From Alphaproteobacteria bacterium (lineage in GTDB: Bacteria; Pseudomonadota; Alphaproteobacteria; Rs-D84; CACZYB01), in the NCBI GenBank assembly GCA_009785175.1, contig WQWV01000003.1:1-55598 (forward strand): 55,598 bases of DNA, read 5' to 3'. A program made the position numbers and the translations under genes. The first letter of the stretch is position 1, and the number at the start of each line of letters is the position of its first letter. Below, piece by piece: positions 1-10,383 of this stretch. Under the pieces are notes generated by a model. It ran no database searches and had not been told where the DNA came from. It saw only the letters and a program-made list of their open reading frames with translations.

Positions 1-246
<246 letters not shown>

Positions 247-256
247 GGAGCTTATC

Positions 257-3200
257 ATGTTGAATGAAATTATGAATGCTTTCAAAACCCCGGCGCCCGA
301 AGACATCTTCTCGAAGCTGAAAATATCAATCGCGTCCAAAGAGCAGATGTTGCAGTGGTCGAACGGCGAGGTCAAGAAGACCGAAACCATAAACTACCGC
401 ACCTTTAAGCCCGAGAAGGAAGGCCTTTTTTGCGCCAAAATCTTCGGCCCCGTGAAGGACTATGAATGCTTGTGCGGAAAATACAAGCGAATCAAATACC
501 GCGGTGTCGTGTGCGAAAAGTGCGGCGTCGAGGTCACCCTTCAAAAGGTTCGCCGCGAGCGCATGGGGCACATCGAGCTTGCGTCGCCTGTTGCTCACAT
601 CTGGTTTTTGAAATCGTTGCCCTCCAAAATCGGCGCGCTTCTTGATATTCCCTTGAAGCAAGTCGAGAAGGTGTTGTATTTCGACAACTATATCGTTATC
701 GAGCCTGGATTGACCCCTTTGAAACTGCATGAATTGTTGTCGGAAGACCAATATCAGCAGTGCCTTGAGGAATACGGAGCGGATTCGTTCCGTGCCGGAA
801 TCGGTGCCGAAGCGCTAAAGGAAATGCTTGCCGGAATCGATTTGGCCGAGTCCGCCGCCGCGCTTCGCGTCCAGCTTGCCGACCTTAAATTCTCGATGGC
901 GCGCAAGAAAATAATCCAGCGTTTGAAGATTATCGAGGCGTTCCTTAATTCGAAATCCAAGCCCGAGTGGATGATTATGGACGTCATACCGGTAATCCCG
1001 CCGGAACTGCGCCCACTTGTCCCCTTGGACGGCGGACGTTTCGCGACCGCGGATTTGAACGACCTTTACCGTCGCGTCATCAACCGCAACAACCGCCTGA
1101 AGCGCCTTATGGAACTTAAAGCGCCCGAGATCATCGTTCGCAATGAAAAGCGTATGTTGCAGGAGGCCGTGGATTCGTTGATGGACAATTCGCGCCGTCC
1201 GCGCCCCGTGCTTGCCAACAACCGCCGCATGCTCAAATCTTTGTCCGACATGCTAAAGGGTAAGGCCGGACGTTTCCGTCAGAACTTGCTTGGTAAGCGC
1301 GTCGACTATTCCGGTCGTTCGGTTATCGTATCGGGTCCGAACCTGAAGCTTCACCAGTGCGGATTGCCCAAGCGTATGGCGCTCGAGCTGTTCAAACCTT
1401 TCATCTATTCCAAGCTCGAGGCGTATGGCTATGCCAACACCATCAAGTCTGCGAAGAAGATGGTGGACAAGGAGCTCCCGATGGTTTGGGACATCCTTGA
1501 GGAAGTTATACGCGAGCACCCGGTCCTTTTGAACCGCGCGCCGTCGCTTCACCGCCTTTCGATACAAGCGTTTGAGCCCGTGCTTATCGAGGGCAAGGCG
1601 ATCCGCCTTCACCCGCTTGTGTGCACTGCGTTCAACGCCGACTTCGACGGAGACCAGATGGCGGTTCACGTGCCGCTTTCGCTTGAGGCCCAGCTTGAAG
1701 CACGCGTGCTTATGATGTCCACGAACAACATATTGCACCCCGCGAGCGGCAAGCCCATCATCACGCCCACACAGGACATCGTGCTTGGCATATACTATAT
1801 GACATTCGGCATCGAAAAGGCCAAGGGCGAAGGAATGGCTTTCGCATCGATGGACGAGCTTAAACTCGCGCTTGCCGACAAAAAAGTCGACATGCACGCC
1901 AAGATCAAAGTCCGCATCGACTATTCCGAGGGCGGACAGATCAAAAACGGCGTCATAGAAACGACCGCAGGCCGCGCGCTTGTATACGAAGTCGTTCCGG
2001 TAAACGCCGGCGTGCCCTATAGCCTTGTCAACCAGCCGATGACGAAAAAGAAAATCGGCGAGCTCCTTTCCATGGTTTATAAAAACTGCGGGCAGAAGGA
2101 AACCGTCCTGTTCTCGGACAAGATCATGCGCCTTGGATTCAAGAACGCGATGCTTGCCGGAATTTCGTTCGGCAAGGACGACATCGTAGTCCCGGAAATC
2201 AAGGGCGACCTTATCGCTAAAACCGAGAAGCAGGTCGTCGAGTTCGAAAAGCAATACCAAGACGGACTTATCACCAGCCGCGAGAAGTATAACAAGGTCG
2301 TCGACGCGTGGGCACATTGTTCCGACGTGTTGGCCGACAAGATGATGGAAGGATTCGCGAAGCAGGAAGTCGGAAAGGCTCAGAACCCGCTTTACATGAT
2401 GGCCAACTCGGGCGCCCGCGGATCGAAGGCTCAGGTGAAACAGCTTGCCGCAATGCGAGGCCTTATGGCCAAACCTTCGGGCGAGATTATCGAAACGCCG
2501 ATCATCTCGAACTTTAAGGAAGGCTTGACCGTGGCCGAATACTTCAACTCGACTCACGGCGCCCGAAAGGGTATGTCCGACACCGCGCTTAAGACCGCGA
2601 ACGCCGGATACCTTACCCGCCGCCTTGTCGACGTTTCCCAAGACGCTATCATCACCGAAGCAGATTGCGAAACCACGCGCTTCATCACCGTTTCCGCGGT
2701 GGTCGACGGAGGTTCCGTCATCGAAACGTTGCCTGAGCGCATACTCGGCCGTATCGCTGCTGAAGATATCAAGGGCGCGGACGGTGCGGTAATCGTTGCG
2801 ACCGGCAATCAAATCGTCGAAGAGGACATCTCGAAAATCGAGAAAGCCGGAATCCAGGCGGTAAACATACGCTCGGTTCTTACCTGCGAAGCAAAAGACG
2901 GCATCTGCACCAAGTGCTATGGCCGCGACCTTGCCCGCGGAACGATGGTCAACATCGGCGAAGCCGTCGGTATCATCGCCGCGCAGTCGATCGGAGAGCC
3001 CGGAACCCAGCTTACCATGAGAACCTTCCAAATCGGAGGAGTCGCGTCGAAGACGGCCGAAAAGTCGTCCATCGAATCGCCATACGAAGCGAAAATCAAG
3101 CTTTACGGCGTATACACGACCACCAACTCGGTCGGCGAGTCCATAGTCATGGGCAAAGAAGCCTCGCTTGCCTTCGTCGACGGTGCCGGCAAGGAAATCA

Positions 3201-4399
3201 ACCGCCAGAAGATCCCTTACGGCGCAAAGATGTATGTCGCCGACGGCGCGTCCGTTTCCAAGATGCAGAAGATCGTCGAGTGGAACCCCTATATCCGTCC
3301 CATCATCGCGAACGCTTCGGGCAAGCTTAACTTCGTCGATTTGATCGACGGTGTTTCCGTTGCCGAATCCAAGGACGAGGCGACCGGAGTATCCTCGAAG
3401 GTGGTCGTAGACTGGAAGACCTCTTTGAAGAAGAAAGACCTCAACCCCTCGATCTATATCGTAGATGCGAAGGGCGAGGCGGTCAAACTTTCCAACGGAA
3501 ACCAAGCGAAGTTCATTATCTCGACCGGCACAATCCTTAGCGCCTCCAACGGCGACGAGGTCAAGGCCGGCGACGTCATCGCCTTTATCCCGCGCGAAGA
3601 TTCCAAGTCCCGCGACATTACCGGAGGTTTGCCGCGTGTGGCCGAACTTTTCGAAGCTCGTCGTCCCAAAGAAGCCGCCATCGTCGCCGAAAAGGACGGC
3701 GTGGTGCAATTCCGCGAGGACTTCAAATCGAAATACAAAATCGTCATCGTGCCCACCGACGAATCGGCCGAGGTCGAATACCTTATCCCCAAGACCGCCG
3801 CGATCAACGTCCAGGACGGATACATCGTCAAGAAGGGCGACAAGATCACCGACGGCAAGGTCGCGCCGCACGATATCTTGCGCATCTTCGGCGTCGAAGA
3901 GTTGGCGAAATACCTTGTCGGCGAGATCCAATCGGTCTATCGCATTCAGGGTGTTGAAATCAATGACAAGCACATCGAAGTCGTCGTCAAGCAAATGCTA
4001 CGCAAAAAAGAAATCGTCGATGCCGGAGCCACCACCTTCGTCGTCGGCGAACACGTGGACGAAGAAGACCTTGTCGAAGAAAATACCCGCGCAATCAACG
4101 CCGGCGGAAAGCCTGCGGTTTCCCGCCCGTATTTGCTTGGTATAACCAAAGCGTCGCTTCAGACCCGCTCGTTCATTTCGGCCGCGGCGTTCCAAGAGAC
4201 GACCAAGATCCTTATCGAGTCGGCCATTGCCGGCAAGGAAGATCCGCTTATCGGCCTTAAAGAAAACATCATAGTCGGACGCCTTATACCCGCCGGAACC
4301 GGTGCGTATATCGACCGCCTAAAGGCAATCGCGAAAGCCCAGGACATCGAGCTTGGCGCGGCGGCTGCGACTACCCCTGCTTTGCCTGCGGCAGAATAG
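257..4399 (+). CDS. rpoC: DNA-directed RNA polymerase subunit beta' (1380 aa)
   Basis: Contains [16 protein letters not shown], the zinc-binding [23 protein letters not shown] and [21 protein letters not shown]. Confidence 0.99.
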   Translation: MLNEIMNAFKTPAPEDIFSKLKISIASKEQMLQWSNGEVKKTETINYRTFKPEKEGLFCAKIFGPVKDYECLCGKYKRIKYRGVVCEKCGVEVTLQKVRRERMGHIELASPVAHIWFLKSLPSKIGALLDIPLKQVEKVLYFDNYIVIEPGLTPLKLHELLSEDQYQQCLEEYGADSFRAGIGAEALKEMLAGIDLAESAAALRVQLADLKFSMARKKIIQRLKIIEAFLNSKSKPEWMIMDVIPVIPPELRPLVPLDGGRFATADLNDLYRRVINRNNRLKRLMELKAPEIIVRNEKRMLQEAVDSLMDNSRRPRPVLANNRRMLKSLSDMLKGKAGRFRQNLLGKRVDYSGRSVIVSGPNLKLHQCGLPKRMALELFKPFIYSKLEAYGYANTIKSAKKMVDKELPMVWDILEEVIREHPVLLNRAPSLHRLSIQAFEPVLIEGKAIRLHPLVCTAFNADFDGDQMAVHVPLSLEAQLEARVLMMSTNNILHPASGKPIITPTQDIVLGIYYMTFGIEKAKGEGMAFASMDELKLALADKKVDMHAKIKVRIDYSEGGQIKNGVIETTAGRALVYEVVPVNAGVPYSLVNQPMTKKKIGELLSMVYKNCGQKETVLFSDKIMRLGFKNAMLAGISFGKDDIVVPEIKGDLIAKTEKQVVEFEKQYQDGLITSREKYNKVVDAWAHCSDVLADKMMEGFAKQEVGKAQNPLYMMANSGARGSKAQVKQLAAMRGLMAKPSGEIIETPIISNFKEGLTVAEYFNSTHGARKGMSDTALKTANAGYLTRRLVDVSQDAIITEADCETTRFITVSAVVDGGSVIETLPERILGRIAAEDIKGADGAVIVATGNQIVEEDISKIEKAGIQAVNIRSVLTCEAKDGICTKCYGRDLARGTMVNIGEAVGIIAAQSIGEPGTQLTMRTFQIGGVASKTAEKSSIESPYEAKIKLYGVYTTTNSVGESIVMGKEASLAFVDGAGKEINRQKIPYGAKMYVADGASVSKMQKIVEWNPYIRPIIANASGKLNFVDLIDGVSVAESKDEATGVSSKVVVDWKTSLKKKDLNPSIYIVDAKGEAVKLSNGNQAKFIISTGTILSASNGDEVKAGDVIAFIPREDSKSRDITGGLPRVAELFEARRPKEAAIVAEKDGVVQFREDFKSKYKIVIVPTDESAEVEYLIPKTAAINVQDGYIVKKGDKITDGKVAPHDILRIFGVEELAKYLVGEIQSVYRIQGVEINDKHIEVVVKQMLRKKEIVDAGATTFVVGEHVDEEDLVEENTRAINAGGKPAVSRPYLLGITKASLQTRSFISAAAFQETTKILIESAIAGKEDPLIGLKENIIVGRLIPAGTGAYIDRLKAIAKAQDIELGAAAATTPALPAAE

Positions 4400-4421
4400 G
4401 GAGAGGGATTACATCGACGGA

Positions 4422-4455
4422 GGGGGGCTTGCATGGCAAATGCGGGTCCCCCTTT
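4422..4455 (+). terminator. Possible terminator/attenuator hairpin between rpoC and the downstream gene array
   Basis: GGGGGGCTTGCATGGCAAATGCGGGTCCCCCTTT: GGGGG/CCCCC plus GCAT/ATGC with internal loop, then a short T stretch. Confidence 0.4.
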
Positions 4456-4478
4456 GTATAAAACGAAAGGAAACGAAA

Positions 4479-4652
4479 ATGGTAAGAATCGATGTTAAAA
4501 TAGGTGCCATACACGGCGCCAACGCCTGCATGAGATCGGGACAGGGAGGCTGGGTCGCGCGCGACAATAAGAAGTCCGAAGAAGCCCTTGTCCGAAAGGG
4601 ATTCAGGAACAAAACCGCACAAAAACTGAAACAAAATAGCAAAGGAAAATAA
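4479..4652 (+). CDS. Small hypothetical protein (57 aa, MVRIDVKIGAIHGANACMRSGQGG...NSKGK)
   Basis: In-frame ATG preceded by AAAGGAAACGAAA; its C-terminus NSKGK is shared with the next gene. Confidence 0.6.
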   Translation: MVRIDVKIGAIHGANACMRSGQGGWVARDNKKSEEALVRKGFRNKTAQKLKQNSKGK

Positions 4653-4653
4653 G

Positions 4654-5106
4654 ATGAAAGTAAGCAAAAAAACCCAGGCCCAGGCCTATGCCCAAAGGAA
4701 ACTTGAAGAACAATTCGTGGAAAAATTCCGCGATGTCCTTATCTTTGCAGGGCACAAAGGAAACATAGCCGAAACAGTCGCGATTCCCAATGTCAGATAC
4801 GAATACCTTATCAGGGAAGCGCTTGGCGATTATGCCAAGGGCGAATTGTTCAGGGACCAGGACGAGAAGAGCCTTGTCGTATCGATATCGCATAATGACA
4901 GCTTCGTCAGGGCCGCAGGAGTCGAGATTGAACTTGGTCAAGATACCATCAACACGATGGTTTTCGACATTCGGGCCAAGCTCCCGGAAAAGAATTATGG
5001 AAGTAAAAAGAGAATAGCAACAGAGTTCGAAAAGTGGGCGGCCGGAAATTTCAAGGCGGTATGCGACAAGCTGGCCGTTGCCGAAAAAAATAGCAAAGGA
5101 AAATAA
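4654..5106 (+). CDS. Array paralogue 1, hypothetical (150 aa)
   Basis: RBS GGAAAATAAG; MKVSKKTQAQAYAQRKLEEQFVEKFRDVLIFAGHKGNI; closely similar start to the next ORF. Confidence 0.75.
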   Translation: MKVSKKTQAQAYAQRKLEEQFVEKFRDVLIFAGHKGNIAETVAIPNVRYEYLIREALGDYAKGELFRDQDEKSLVVSISHNDSFVRAAGVEIELGQDTINTMVFDIRAKLPEKNYGSKKRIATEFEKWAAGNFKAVCDKLAVAEKNSKGK

Positions 5107-5107
5107 G

Positions 5108-5566
5108 ATGAAAAAAGTAAGCAAAAAAACCCAGGCCCAGGCCTATGCCAAGGAGCAAGCCCAAAAGAAACTTGAAGGACAATTAGTGGAAAAATTCCGC
5201 GAGATGCTTCCTTTCGCCGAGCGCAAGGGAAATATAACCTATGTGATCATCAATCCCAACAGACTCGCATACAAATATGTTATCAAGGAAGCGCTTGGCT
5301 ATTATACCAAGGGCGAATCGGACAAGGAAAAGGCCGCGAAAGACCTTGTGATATCAAGCGAAATGTATAACAATATGATTAGCACGGGCGCAGGAAACCT
5401 TATAATATTGAGCAGCTCAACCATTAGCTCGATGCAAATCGACGCACTGCTTATACACAACGAACGGAGCCGCGCCAAGAAAGTGCTCATGACAACATCG
5501 ACTGAAAAGTGGGCGGTCGGAAACTTCCGCAAGGCATACGAACAACTGGCCGTTGCCGAAAAATAA
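5108..5566 (+). CDS. Array paralogue 2, hypothetical (152 aa from the internal ATG)
   Basis: MKKVSKKTQAQAYAKEQAQKKLEGQLVEKFREMLPFAERKGNI; near-identical N-terminus, and C-terminus KWAVGNFRKAYEQLAVAEK vs KWAAGNFKAVCDKLAVAEK. Confidence 0.75.
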   Translation: MKKVSKKTQAQAYAKEQAQKKLEGQLVEKFREMLPFAERKGNITYVIINPNRLAYKYVIKEALGYYTKGESDKEKAAKDLVISSEMYNNMISTGAGNLIILSSSTISSMQIDALLIHNERSRAKKVLMTTSTEKWAVGNFRKAYEQLAVAEK

Positions 5567-5585
5567 TCGCGAAAAGGAGCTTGAA

Positions 5586-5999
5586 ATGACAGTGATGGAA
5601 CAAGAAGCAATAGAACTTTTCGACGATGTCCTTAGATACGCGTCGTGGGAAAAGAGGATTTCCCTTCCGCATCGCGACGACAAGAACCTACTATACCGAC
5701 TCTTTATCGCCGACGCTTTGGGAAAAAGCAAGCCGCATGCGCCGAGAGCATTAAGGGCCGAGTATGACCTTGTTATAATGCGGAGCGGCGCAATCTATCG
5801 CGTCGCCACACCGTTGCATACGCTTGAGGCCAGCCCCGAGCTTAGCGAAGCGATGTATGACAAGACCTTGGCCATATTCAGTCATGGCGCGAAGGGCAAG
5901 ACTCTTTACGGTGATAAAGCAAAAATCGAAGAGGAATGGAAAACTAACACAATGGCTTTTGCGGAAAAATACAAAGCAGTTGCGGTTAAAAACTATTAA
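5586..5999 (+). CDS. Array paralogue 3, hypothetical (137 aa)
   Basis: MTVMEQEAIELFDDVLRYASWEKRISLP...FAEKYKAVAVKNY; RBS AAAAGGAGCTTGAA. Confidence 0.7.
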   Translation: MTVMEQEAIELFDDVLRYASWEKRISLPHRDDKNLLYRLFIADALGKSKPHAPRALRAEYDLVIMRSGAIYRVATPLHTLEASPELSEAMYDKTLAIFSHGAKGKTLYGDKAKIEEEWKTNTMAFAEKYKAVAVKNY

Positions 6000-6014
6000 A
6001 GAAAGGGAACCGAT

Positions 6015-6494
6015 ATGATAATGGGCGACAATATCAGAAACGGCGATAAAAGCGAATACAGGGCGACGAAAGAAGCCGCGGTCAAGGATAAAAAATCCAA
6101 GAACGGCAAGGATAAGGAAGCGCAGGCCTTAGATGCCTCGGTGCTTGTCCTTTTTGCGCAGCTGCTCGAGCTTGCCGAACAAAAAGATAAAATAACCGTG
6201 CCGTGGCAATACGGAAAAACCGTAGCCTACGACGTTTCCGACATAATTCAGATCCACAACAACCGTCTCGGCGGCGGATGCTATTCCGAACTGTTCGGAG
6301 GCAAGGCCGTGTCAAGCAGGTCGATGGCCGAAAAAATGTTCCCTATGGTTGCGGTGGCGCGCAAAAGGCAGGTTGAGAAGAAGATCGATTACATAGATGA
6401 CGAAGATGCGGAAATGGCATGGCTTAATTCCTGGATCGAAACGAAGAAAAAATTCTTGGCAAAATACAAAGAAGCCGCCGCGAACAAAAAATAA
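6015..6494 (+). CDS. Array paralogue 4, hypothetical (159 aa)
   Basis: ALDASVLVLFAQLLELAEQKDKITVPWQYGKTVAYDV...FLAKYKEAAANKK; matches the family N- and C-terminal pattern. Confidence 0.7.
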   Translation: MIMGDNIRNGDKSEYRATKEAAVKDKKSKNGKDKEAQALDASVLVLFAQLLELAEQKDKITVPWQYGKTVAYDVSDIIQIHNNRLGGGCYSELFGGKAVSSRSMAEKMFPMVAVARKRQVEKKIDYIDDEDAEMAWLNSWIETKKKFLAKYKEAAANKK

Positions 6495-6512
6495 TTTTCG
6501 AAAGGAACCCGA

Positions 6513-6962
6513 ATGTTAAGAAAAGACAAACCCGTCGCAAAAGCAAACGAACTTGCCCGGCTGTTCGACGAGATAATAGCGTTCGCAGCCGAATACGGAC
6601 TGATCAAAGTAATGAGAATGGGCAAGACCGGACGGGTCGCCAAATTCCGAATCGCCGGAAGGTGGACGACCGAGCGCTCGGGTCCATATCGCAAAGACTA
6701 TAGCGCAGATATGTGGAACGTCAAACGCCCGCTTCCGAAAGCTATGGCCGAAATGATATTCGAGCGGGTCGAGGCCGCCTATCTTGCGTGGTATAAGAAA
6801 AATAGGGTGGCGATGCTTCTTGCAGAGCCCGTTTGCGACGACCTTGTCCCAGAATCTTATGAAGATCAAAAATTGAAAGACCAGCTTAACAAACGCATGG
6901 CAAAGCAGATAACCGATTTCGCGCAGAGATACAGGCAGCTTGCCTATGGCGCGAGAAGCTAG
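6513..6962 (+). CDS. Array paralogue 5, hypothetical (149 aa)
   Basis: ANELARLFDEIIAFAAEYGLIKVMRMGKTGRVAKFRIAG...ITDFAQRYRQLAYGARS. Confidence 0.7.
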   Translation: MLRKDKPVAKANELARLFDEIIAFAAEYGLIKVMRMGKTGRVAKFRIAGRWTTERSGPYRKDYSADMWNVKRPLPKAMAEMIFERVEAAYLAWYKKNRVAMLLAEPVCDDLVPESYEDQKLKDQLNKRMAKQITDFAQRYRQLAYGARS

Positions 6963-6971
6963 GAGGCGACG

Positions 6972-7382
6972 ATGATGAAACCAGTAAGACCCAGCAAAAA
7001 GCAAAAGCGAAAAATGAACGAGGCCGCATTCATGGTGCTGTTCCACGACATACTTGCATACGCGGTGCGCGACAATGCCATAAAGCCGGTCCTATGCCCG
7101 GACGGAAATATTTGCGGATACGATATCGCAGGAGCGCTTGCCATCTGCAAAAAGGGCAGCGTCGGAACCGGATGTTGCGAAAGGGGCGACGAGAAGACAT
7201 CGCAAAAATTAAAAGGCAAGCCGCTTGCCGCAAAAATGTTCTTCCTTGCCAACGAAGCGTATTTCAGCGAGCGATATTCCAATGCGCCCGCAGAACCTTT
7301 GGCCGAAGAATCGATGTGGAGAAGGTTCGAGAAAACCAAGATCTTCAGGTTCGGAAGAATGTATAAAAACCTGATGAAATAG
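6972..7382 (+). CDS. Array paralogue 6, hypothetical (136 aa)
   Basis: MNEAAFMVLFHDILAYAVRDNAIKPVLCPDGNICGYDIAGAL...; RBS AGGAGGCGACG. Confidence 0.7.
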   Translation: MMKPVRPSKKQKRKMNEAAFMVLFHDILAYAVRDNAIKPVLCPDGNICGYDIAGALAICKKGSVGTGCCERGDEKTSQKLKGKPLAAKMFFLANEAYFSERYSNAPAEPLAEESMWRRFEKTKIFRFGRMYKNLMK

Positions 7383-7391
7383 GAGGCGACG

Positions 7392-7709
7392 ATGAACAAG
7401 AGCTTTCCGGTTGCGATAAGAACGCCCAAGGGCGAAACGATCAGCGTCAGCACCACATTCGACAAGCTCACAGTTCTTGATAGGAAACTTGCCGGACTTA
7501 ACTTGGGCGGCGCGTTCGAAAAAATAGAGGTTTCGACCATAGTGTCAATAAAGGGCGGAAAGAAATGCGAAGTTTCGCGCGAATGGGGAAAGTGCGTGGC
7601 GTCCTGTATCTTTTGCCCGAGCGAACACGGGGAAAAAATCTTTGAGGAAATCCGAAAAACTTTCGACATACAACCACCGCAACAACTAAAACAAAGAGGT
7701 TCAACATGA
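7392..7709 (+). CDS. Four-cysteine small protein A, hypothetical (105 aa)
   Basis: RBS AGGAGGCGACG identical to the preceding gene; KKCEVSREWGKCVASCIFCPSEHGEKIFEEIRKTFDI. Confidence 0.65.
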   Translation: MNKSFPVAIRTPKGETISVSTTFDKLTVLDRKLAGLNLGGAFEKIEVSTIVSIKGGKKCEVSREWGKCVASCIFCPSEHGEKIFEEIRKTFDIQPPQQLKQRGST

Positions 7710-8032
7710 AGATAACCGTATCTACACCAAAGAAAGAAACTATCACCGGCAATACTACGTCCCAAAAGGTCGAGGCGCTTAAAGATTATATCAAGCGTTT
7801 AACCGTCAATAACATCTCGAACGAGCACAGCGAAAAGGTGGCGGATATAATCTTGATGGAATACGAAAACGGAGTAGGCTTAATAATCAAGGGCGGGTCG
7901 TGGTGCCTGGCTGCGCAAGATCGAGGAGATTGCGGTGCGCCGGGGGCAAGCTGCCTTAACTATTGCTCGTTCAGGTATATGCAGGAAAGCAGCGCCGAAA
8001 TCAAAAAAGCATTTGAGCTCCAGAGGAGCTGA
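7706..8032 (+). CDS. Four-cysteine small protein B, paralogue of A (108 aa)
   Basis: ATGA overlap with A; SWCLAAQDRGDCGAPGASCLNYCSFRYMQESSAEIKKAFEL aligns with A. Confidence 0.65.
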   Translation: MKITVSTPKKETITGNTTSQKVEALKDYIKRLTVNNISNEHSEKVADIILMEYENGVGLIIKGGSWCLAAQDRGDCGAPGASCLNYCSFRYMQESSAEIKKAFELQRS

Positions 8033-8478
8033 TGTTCTCGTTTGGATACATAACGTTGAAGAAAATGGCGTGCTTCGTGCCGCTTGTTATCATGGCGCCG
8101 TGGTTCGCGCGCGATCCAAGCGAGGACAAGTTGGTGATCGCGGTCGTGCTTGCCGTTTACTGGGCCACGACGTTCCGCGCAACCGATTTGGTCGCAGTCT
8201 TCATCGAGAAGGGTTTCGGCATAAAGCTTAAATTCCCGCATGGATGGGGAACCAGCAAGCCGGCGCGAAAATCCTTTGGATTCGATATCGCGGATACGGA
8301 AATCCTCGGCTGGGTCGGATTCTTCTCTATGGTTGTATTTTCTGCGATATGCTTTTGGAGCCTGCCGCTTGAAAACGCGCTTGTCATGGGGCCGCTTGTA
8401 AGCTTGTTTTTCACAAGCGCGGTGATGATCGTCGCTACTGCTATTTTGTATCCTATCATGAAAGGTCGTTCGAAGTAG
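8032..8478 (+). CDS. Predicted multi-pass membrane protein (148 aa)
   Basis: TGATG overlap with the preceding gene; several hydrophobic segments (LVIAVVLAVYWATTF, WVGFFSMVVFSAICFWSL, LVSLFFTSAVMIVATAILYPIM). Confidence 0.65.
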   Translation: MFSFGYITLKKMACFVPLVIMAPWFARDPSEDKLVIAVVLAVYWATTFRATDLVAVFIEKGFGIKLKFPHGWGTSKPARKSFGFDIADTEILGWVGFFSMVVFSAICFWSLPLENALVMGPLVSLFFTSAVMIVATAILYPIMKGRSK

Positions 8479-8510
8479 GGTGCCTCGTCAATTTGAACGA
8501 ATAAGCTGAA

Positions 8511-9392
8511 ATGAAGTCTATTGAGCACTTTTTAGAGAAAGAGTTTTCGGGCAAAACCGTCTTGCCCCTGGCCGATGGTGTATATAGCCTTGCATATAAG
8601 GTTGGCGATGAAATAGTCCGTATCCCCAAAAACGGCTCTGTCGAGCTTTATGAATTCGATGCAAAAGTTTGTAATTTTGTCCGTCCATTTATGGCGCCAT
8701 TTCTTGTGCCAGATATAAAAATTATAACTTCAGAAATTCCATATTCCATACACAAGGAGATTTTCGGTCGCGCCGAGGATTTCAGTTTTATAAGCGAAAT
8801 CGATATGACTGCACAAGACCGAATATTCAAAGATTACGCCAAACTTTTAGCAGCGCTCCATAATATAAGTTTGGATACTGTTAAACAAGCAATCCCAGAA
8901 ATACGACTCAAAATCGCAAAACGCCTTCCGCCTGAAAAATGCGCCCGGGCGTTTCATGGATTTCTGAACCCTTCAGAAATAGACATCTTGATTTCAAAAT
9001 ATGCCAAACTTGAAGTAGACATGGCGGACATCGTATTCAGCCACAGGGATACTCATGGTAAAAATATGATTTATGATGATGACTTTCGCTTATCCGGTGT
9101 TATCGATTGGTGCAGTAGTGGCATGGGCCCGCCGGCTTGGGATTTTATAAGATTTTCAAACCCCGATGTGCCCGAAAGAGCGCTTGAAACAATAATACGA
9201 GAGTATTATGCAATAACGGGAAGAAGTGTTTCCATGAAAGCTGTGTATGAGGAAACCTTGGCGTTTATTGTTGGAAAGGGGTATAATTTGAATGAAATCG
9301 ATTTTATGCAGCCCCAACGCGAATCTGAAATGAACCGCTGGGTTATCAGTTATGCCCGCTGGATTACAAAACGGATGCGCGAGTATGAATAA
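8511..9392 (+). CDS. Aminoglycoside phosphotransferase (APH)/choline kinase-like protein
   Basis: VFSHRDTHGKNMIYDDDFRLSGVIDWCSSGMGPPAWDFIRF resembles the APH catalytic loop HxDxxxxN and D(W/F)xxxxxGPxxxD. Confidence 0.8.
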   Translation: MKSIEHFLEKEFSGKTVLPLADGVYSLAYKVGDEIVRIPKNGSVELYEFDAKVCNFVRPFMAPFLVPDIKIITSEIPYSIHKEIFGRAEDFSFISEIDMTAQDRIFKDYAKLLAALHNISLDTVKQAIPEIRLKIAKRLPPEKCARAFHGFLNPSEIDILISKYAKLEVDMADIVFSHRDTHGKNMIYDDDFRLSGVIDWCSSGMGPPAWDFIRFSNPDVPERALETIIREYYAITGRSVSMKAVYEETLAFIVGKGYNLNEIDFMQPQRESEMNRWVISYARWITKRMREYE

Positions 9393-9438
9393 TTTATAAT
9401 TGAGGCGATTTAATTTTTTATGTGGAGCTTGTCGGCTA

Positions 9439-9466
9439 TTGACTTTGCGCGCGCCGGTTCTATAAT
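9439..9466 (+). promoter_or_regulatory. Sigma-70-type promoter TTGACT-16-TATAAT ending 7 nt before the ATG
   Basis: ttgact ttgcgcgcgccggttc tataat tcgcggt ATG. Confidence 0.7.
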
Positions 9467-9473
9467 TCGCGGT

Positions 9474-10187
9474 ATGGAAAAAGCCCCTATCATCATCGGC
9501 GGGTTCGTGCCCTTCACCACCATCGACTATCCGGGTCAGGTCGCGGCGGTGGCTTTTTTACAAGGCTGTCCGTGGAGATGCGCTTATTGCTCGAACCCAC
9601 ACATGTTCGAACTTAGGAAGCAGACGGCCCAGGATACCGAAAATTATGCGGCGTTTTTGGATTTTTTGCGACGGCGAGCGCGCACGCTTGACGCCGTGGT
9701 ATTCTCGGGCGGAGAGGCGTTGATGCAGCCGGGGATAGTCGATGCGATCCGCGAGATCCGCGACATCGCTCAATTCAAAATCGGGCTTCACACGAACGGA
9801 TTTTATCCCGATATTTTGGAGCGCGTTTTGCCGACGGTCGACTGGGTCGGGCTTGACGCCAAGGCGCCCCTTCAAAAATACGACGAAATAACCGGTGTTA
9901 AAAATTCGGCCGCGCCGTTCGTGCGCTCGCTTGAAATCATGGCGGCATCGGGCAAACCTTTCGAGGTTCGCACTACCGCGTATCCGAAAACGCTTGGTAA
10001 AGAGGATATTCTCGAGCTGGCAGAATGGCTCTCGACGCGCGGAGTGAAAAATTACGCCGTGCAGTGCTGGCGTCCCGTCGGCATGAGCGAGGGCGAGGTC
10101 AATCCGCATTGCCAAATTTATTTTCAGGACAAGGAGTTCAAGGCGAAACTCGAATCGCTTTTTGAGAAAGTAATCTTTCGCACATAG
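9474..10187 (+). CDS. Radical SAM protein, anaerobic ribonucleotide reductase-activating-protein (NrdG2)-like
   Basis: TTIDYPGQVAAVAFLQGCPWRCAYCSNPHMF (CxxxCxxC) and VVFSGGEALMQP. Confidence 0.85.
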   Translation: MEKAPIIIGGFVPFTTIDYPGQVAAVAFLQGCPWRCAYCSNPHMFELRKQTAQDTENYAAFLDFLRRRARTLDAVVFSGGEALMQPGIVDAIREIRDIAQFKIGLHTNGFYPDILERVLPTVDWVGLDAKAPLQKYDEITGVKNSAAPFVRSLEIMAASGKPFEVRTTAYPKTLGKEDILELAEWLSTRGVKNYAVQCWRPVGMSEGEVNPHCQIYFQDKEFKAKLESLFEKVIFRT

Positions 10188-10354
10188 ATTTCCGCGAGCG
10201 TGCACACACTCCCACCGCCCACATAAACGCCAACTGCTCTTGGCGTTTTGGGGCAAGATTCTTATATGTAGCTTTCCCCGCGCGCACCGAAGGTGCTTTA
10301 TAACATAAATCTTTAACAACAGAACCTTGCTCTCGTGGCCTCGAGCTCTCTGCT

Positions 10355-10363
10355 GGGGGGGGG
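10355..10363 (+). repeat. Intergenic G9 homopolymer tract
   Basis: ctctctgctGGGGGGGGGatttggg. Confidence 0.95.
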
Positions 10364-10383
10364 ATTTGGGTTGATGCTTGATT

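Noticed and set aside
1253-3994. 913-aa ORF antisense to rpoC
   Set aside because: Lies wholly opposite a high-confidence rpoC; composition looks like codon-bias shadow (D/V/R-rich) with no recognisable domain.
8511-9392. Acquired antibiotic-resistance gene (APH-like)
   Set aside because: Only generic kinase motifs are visible; many such proteins are not resistance enzymes, and no mobile context is seen.
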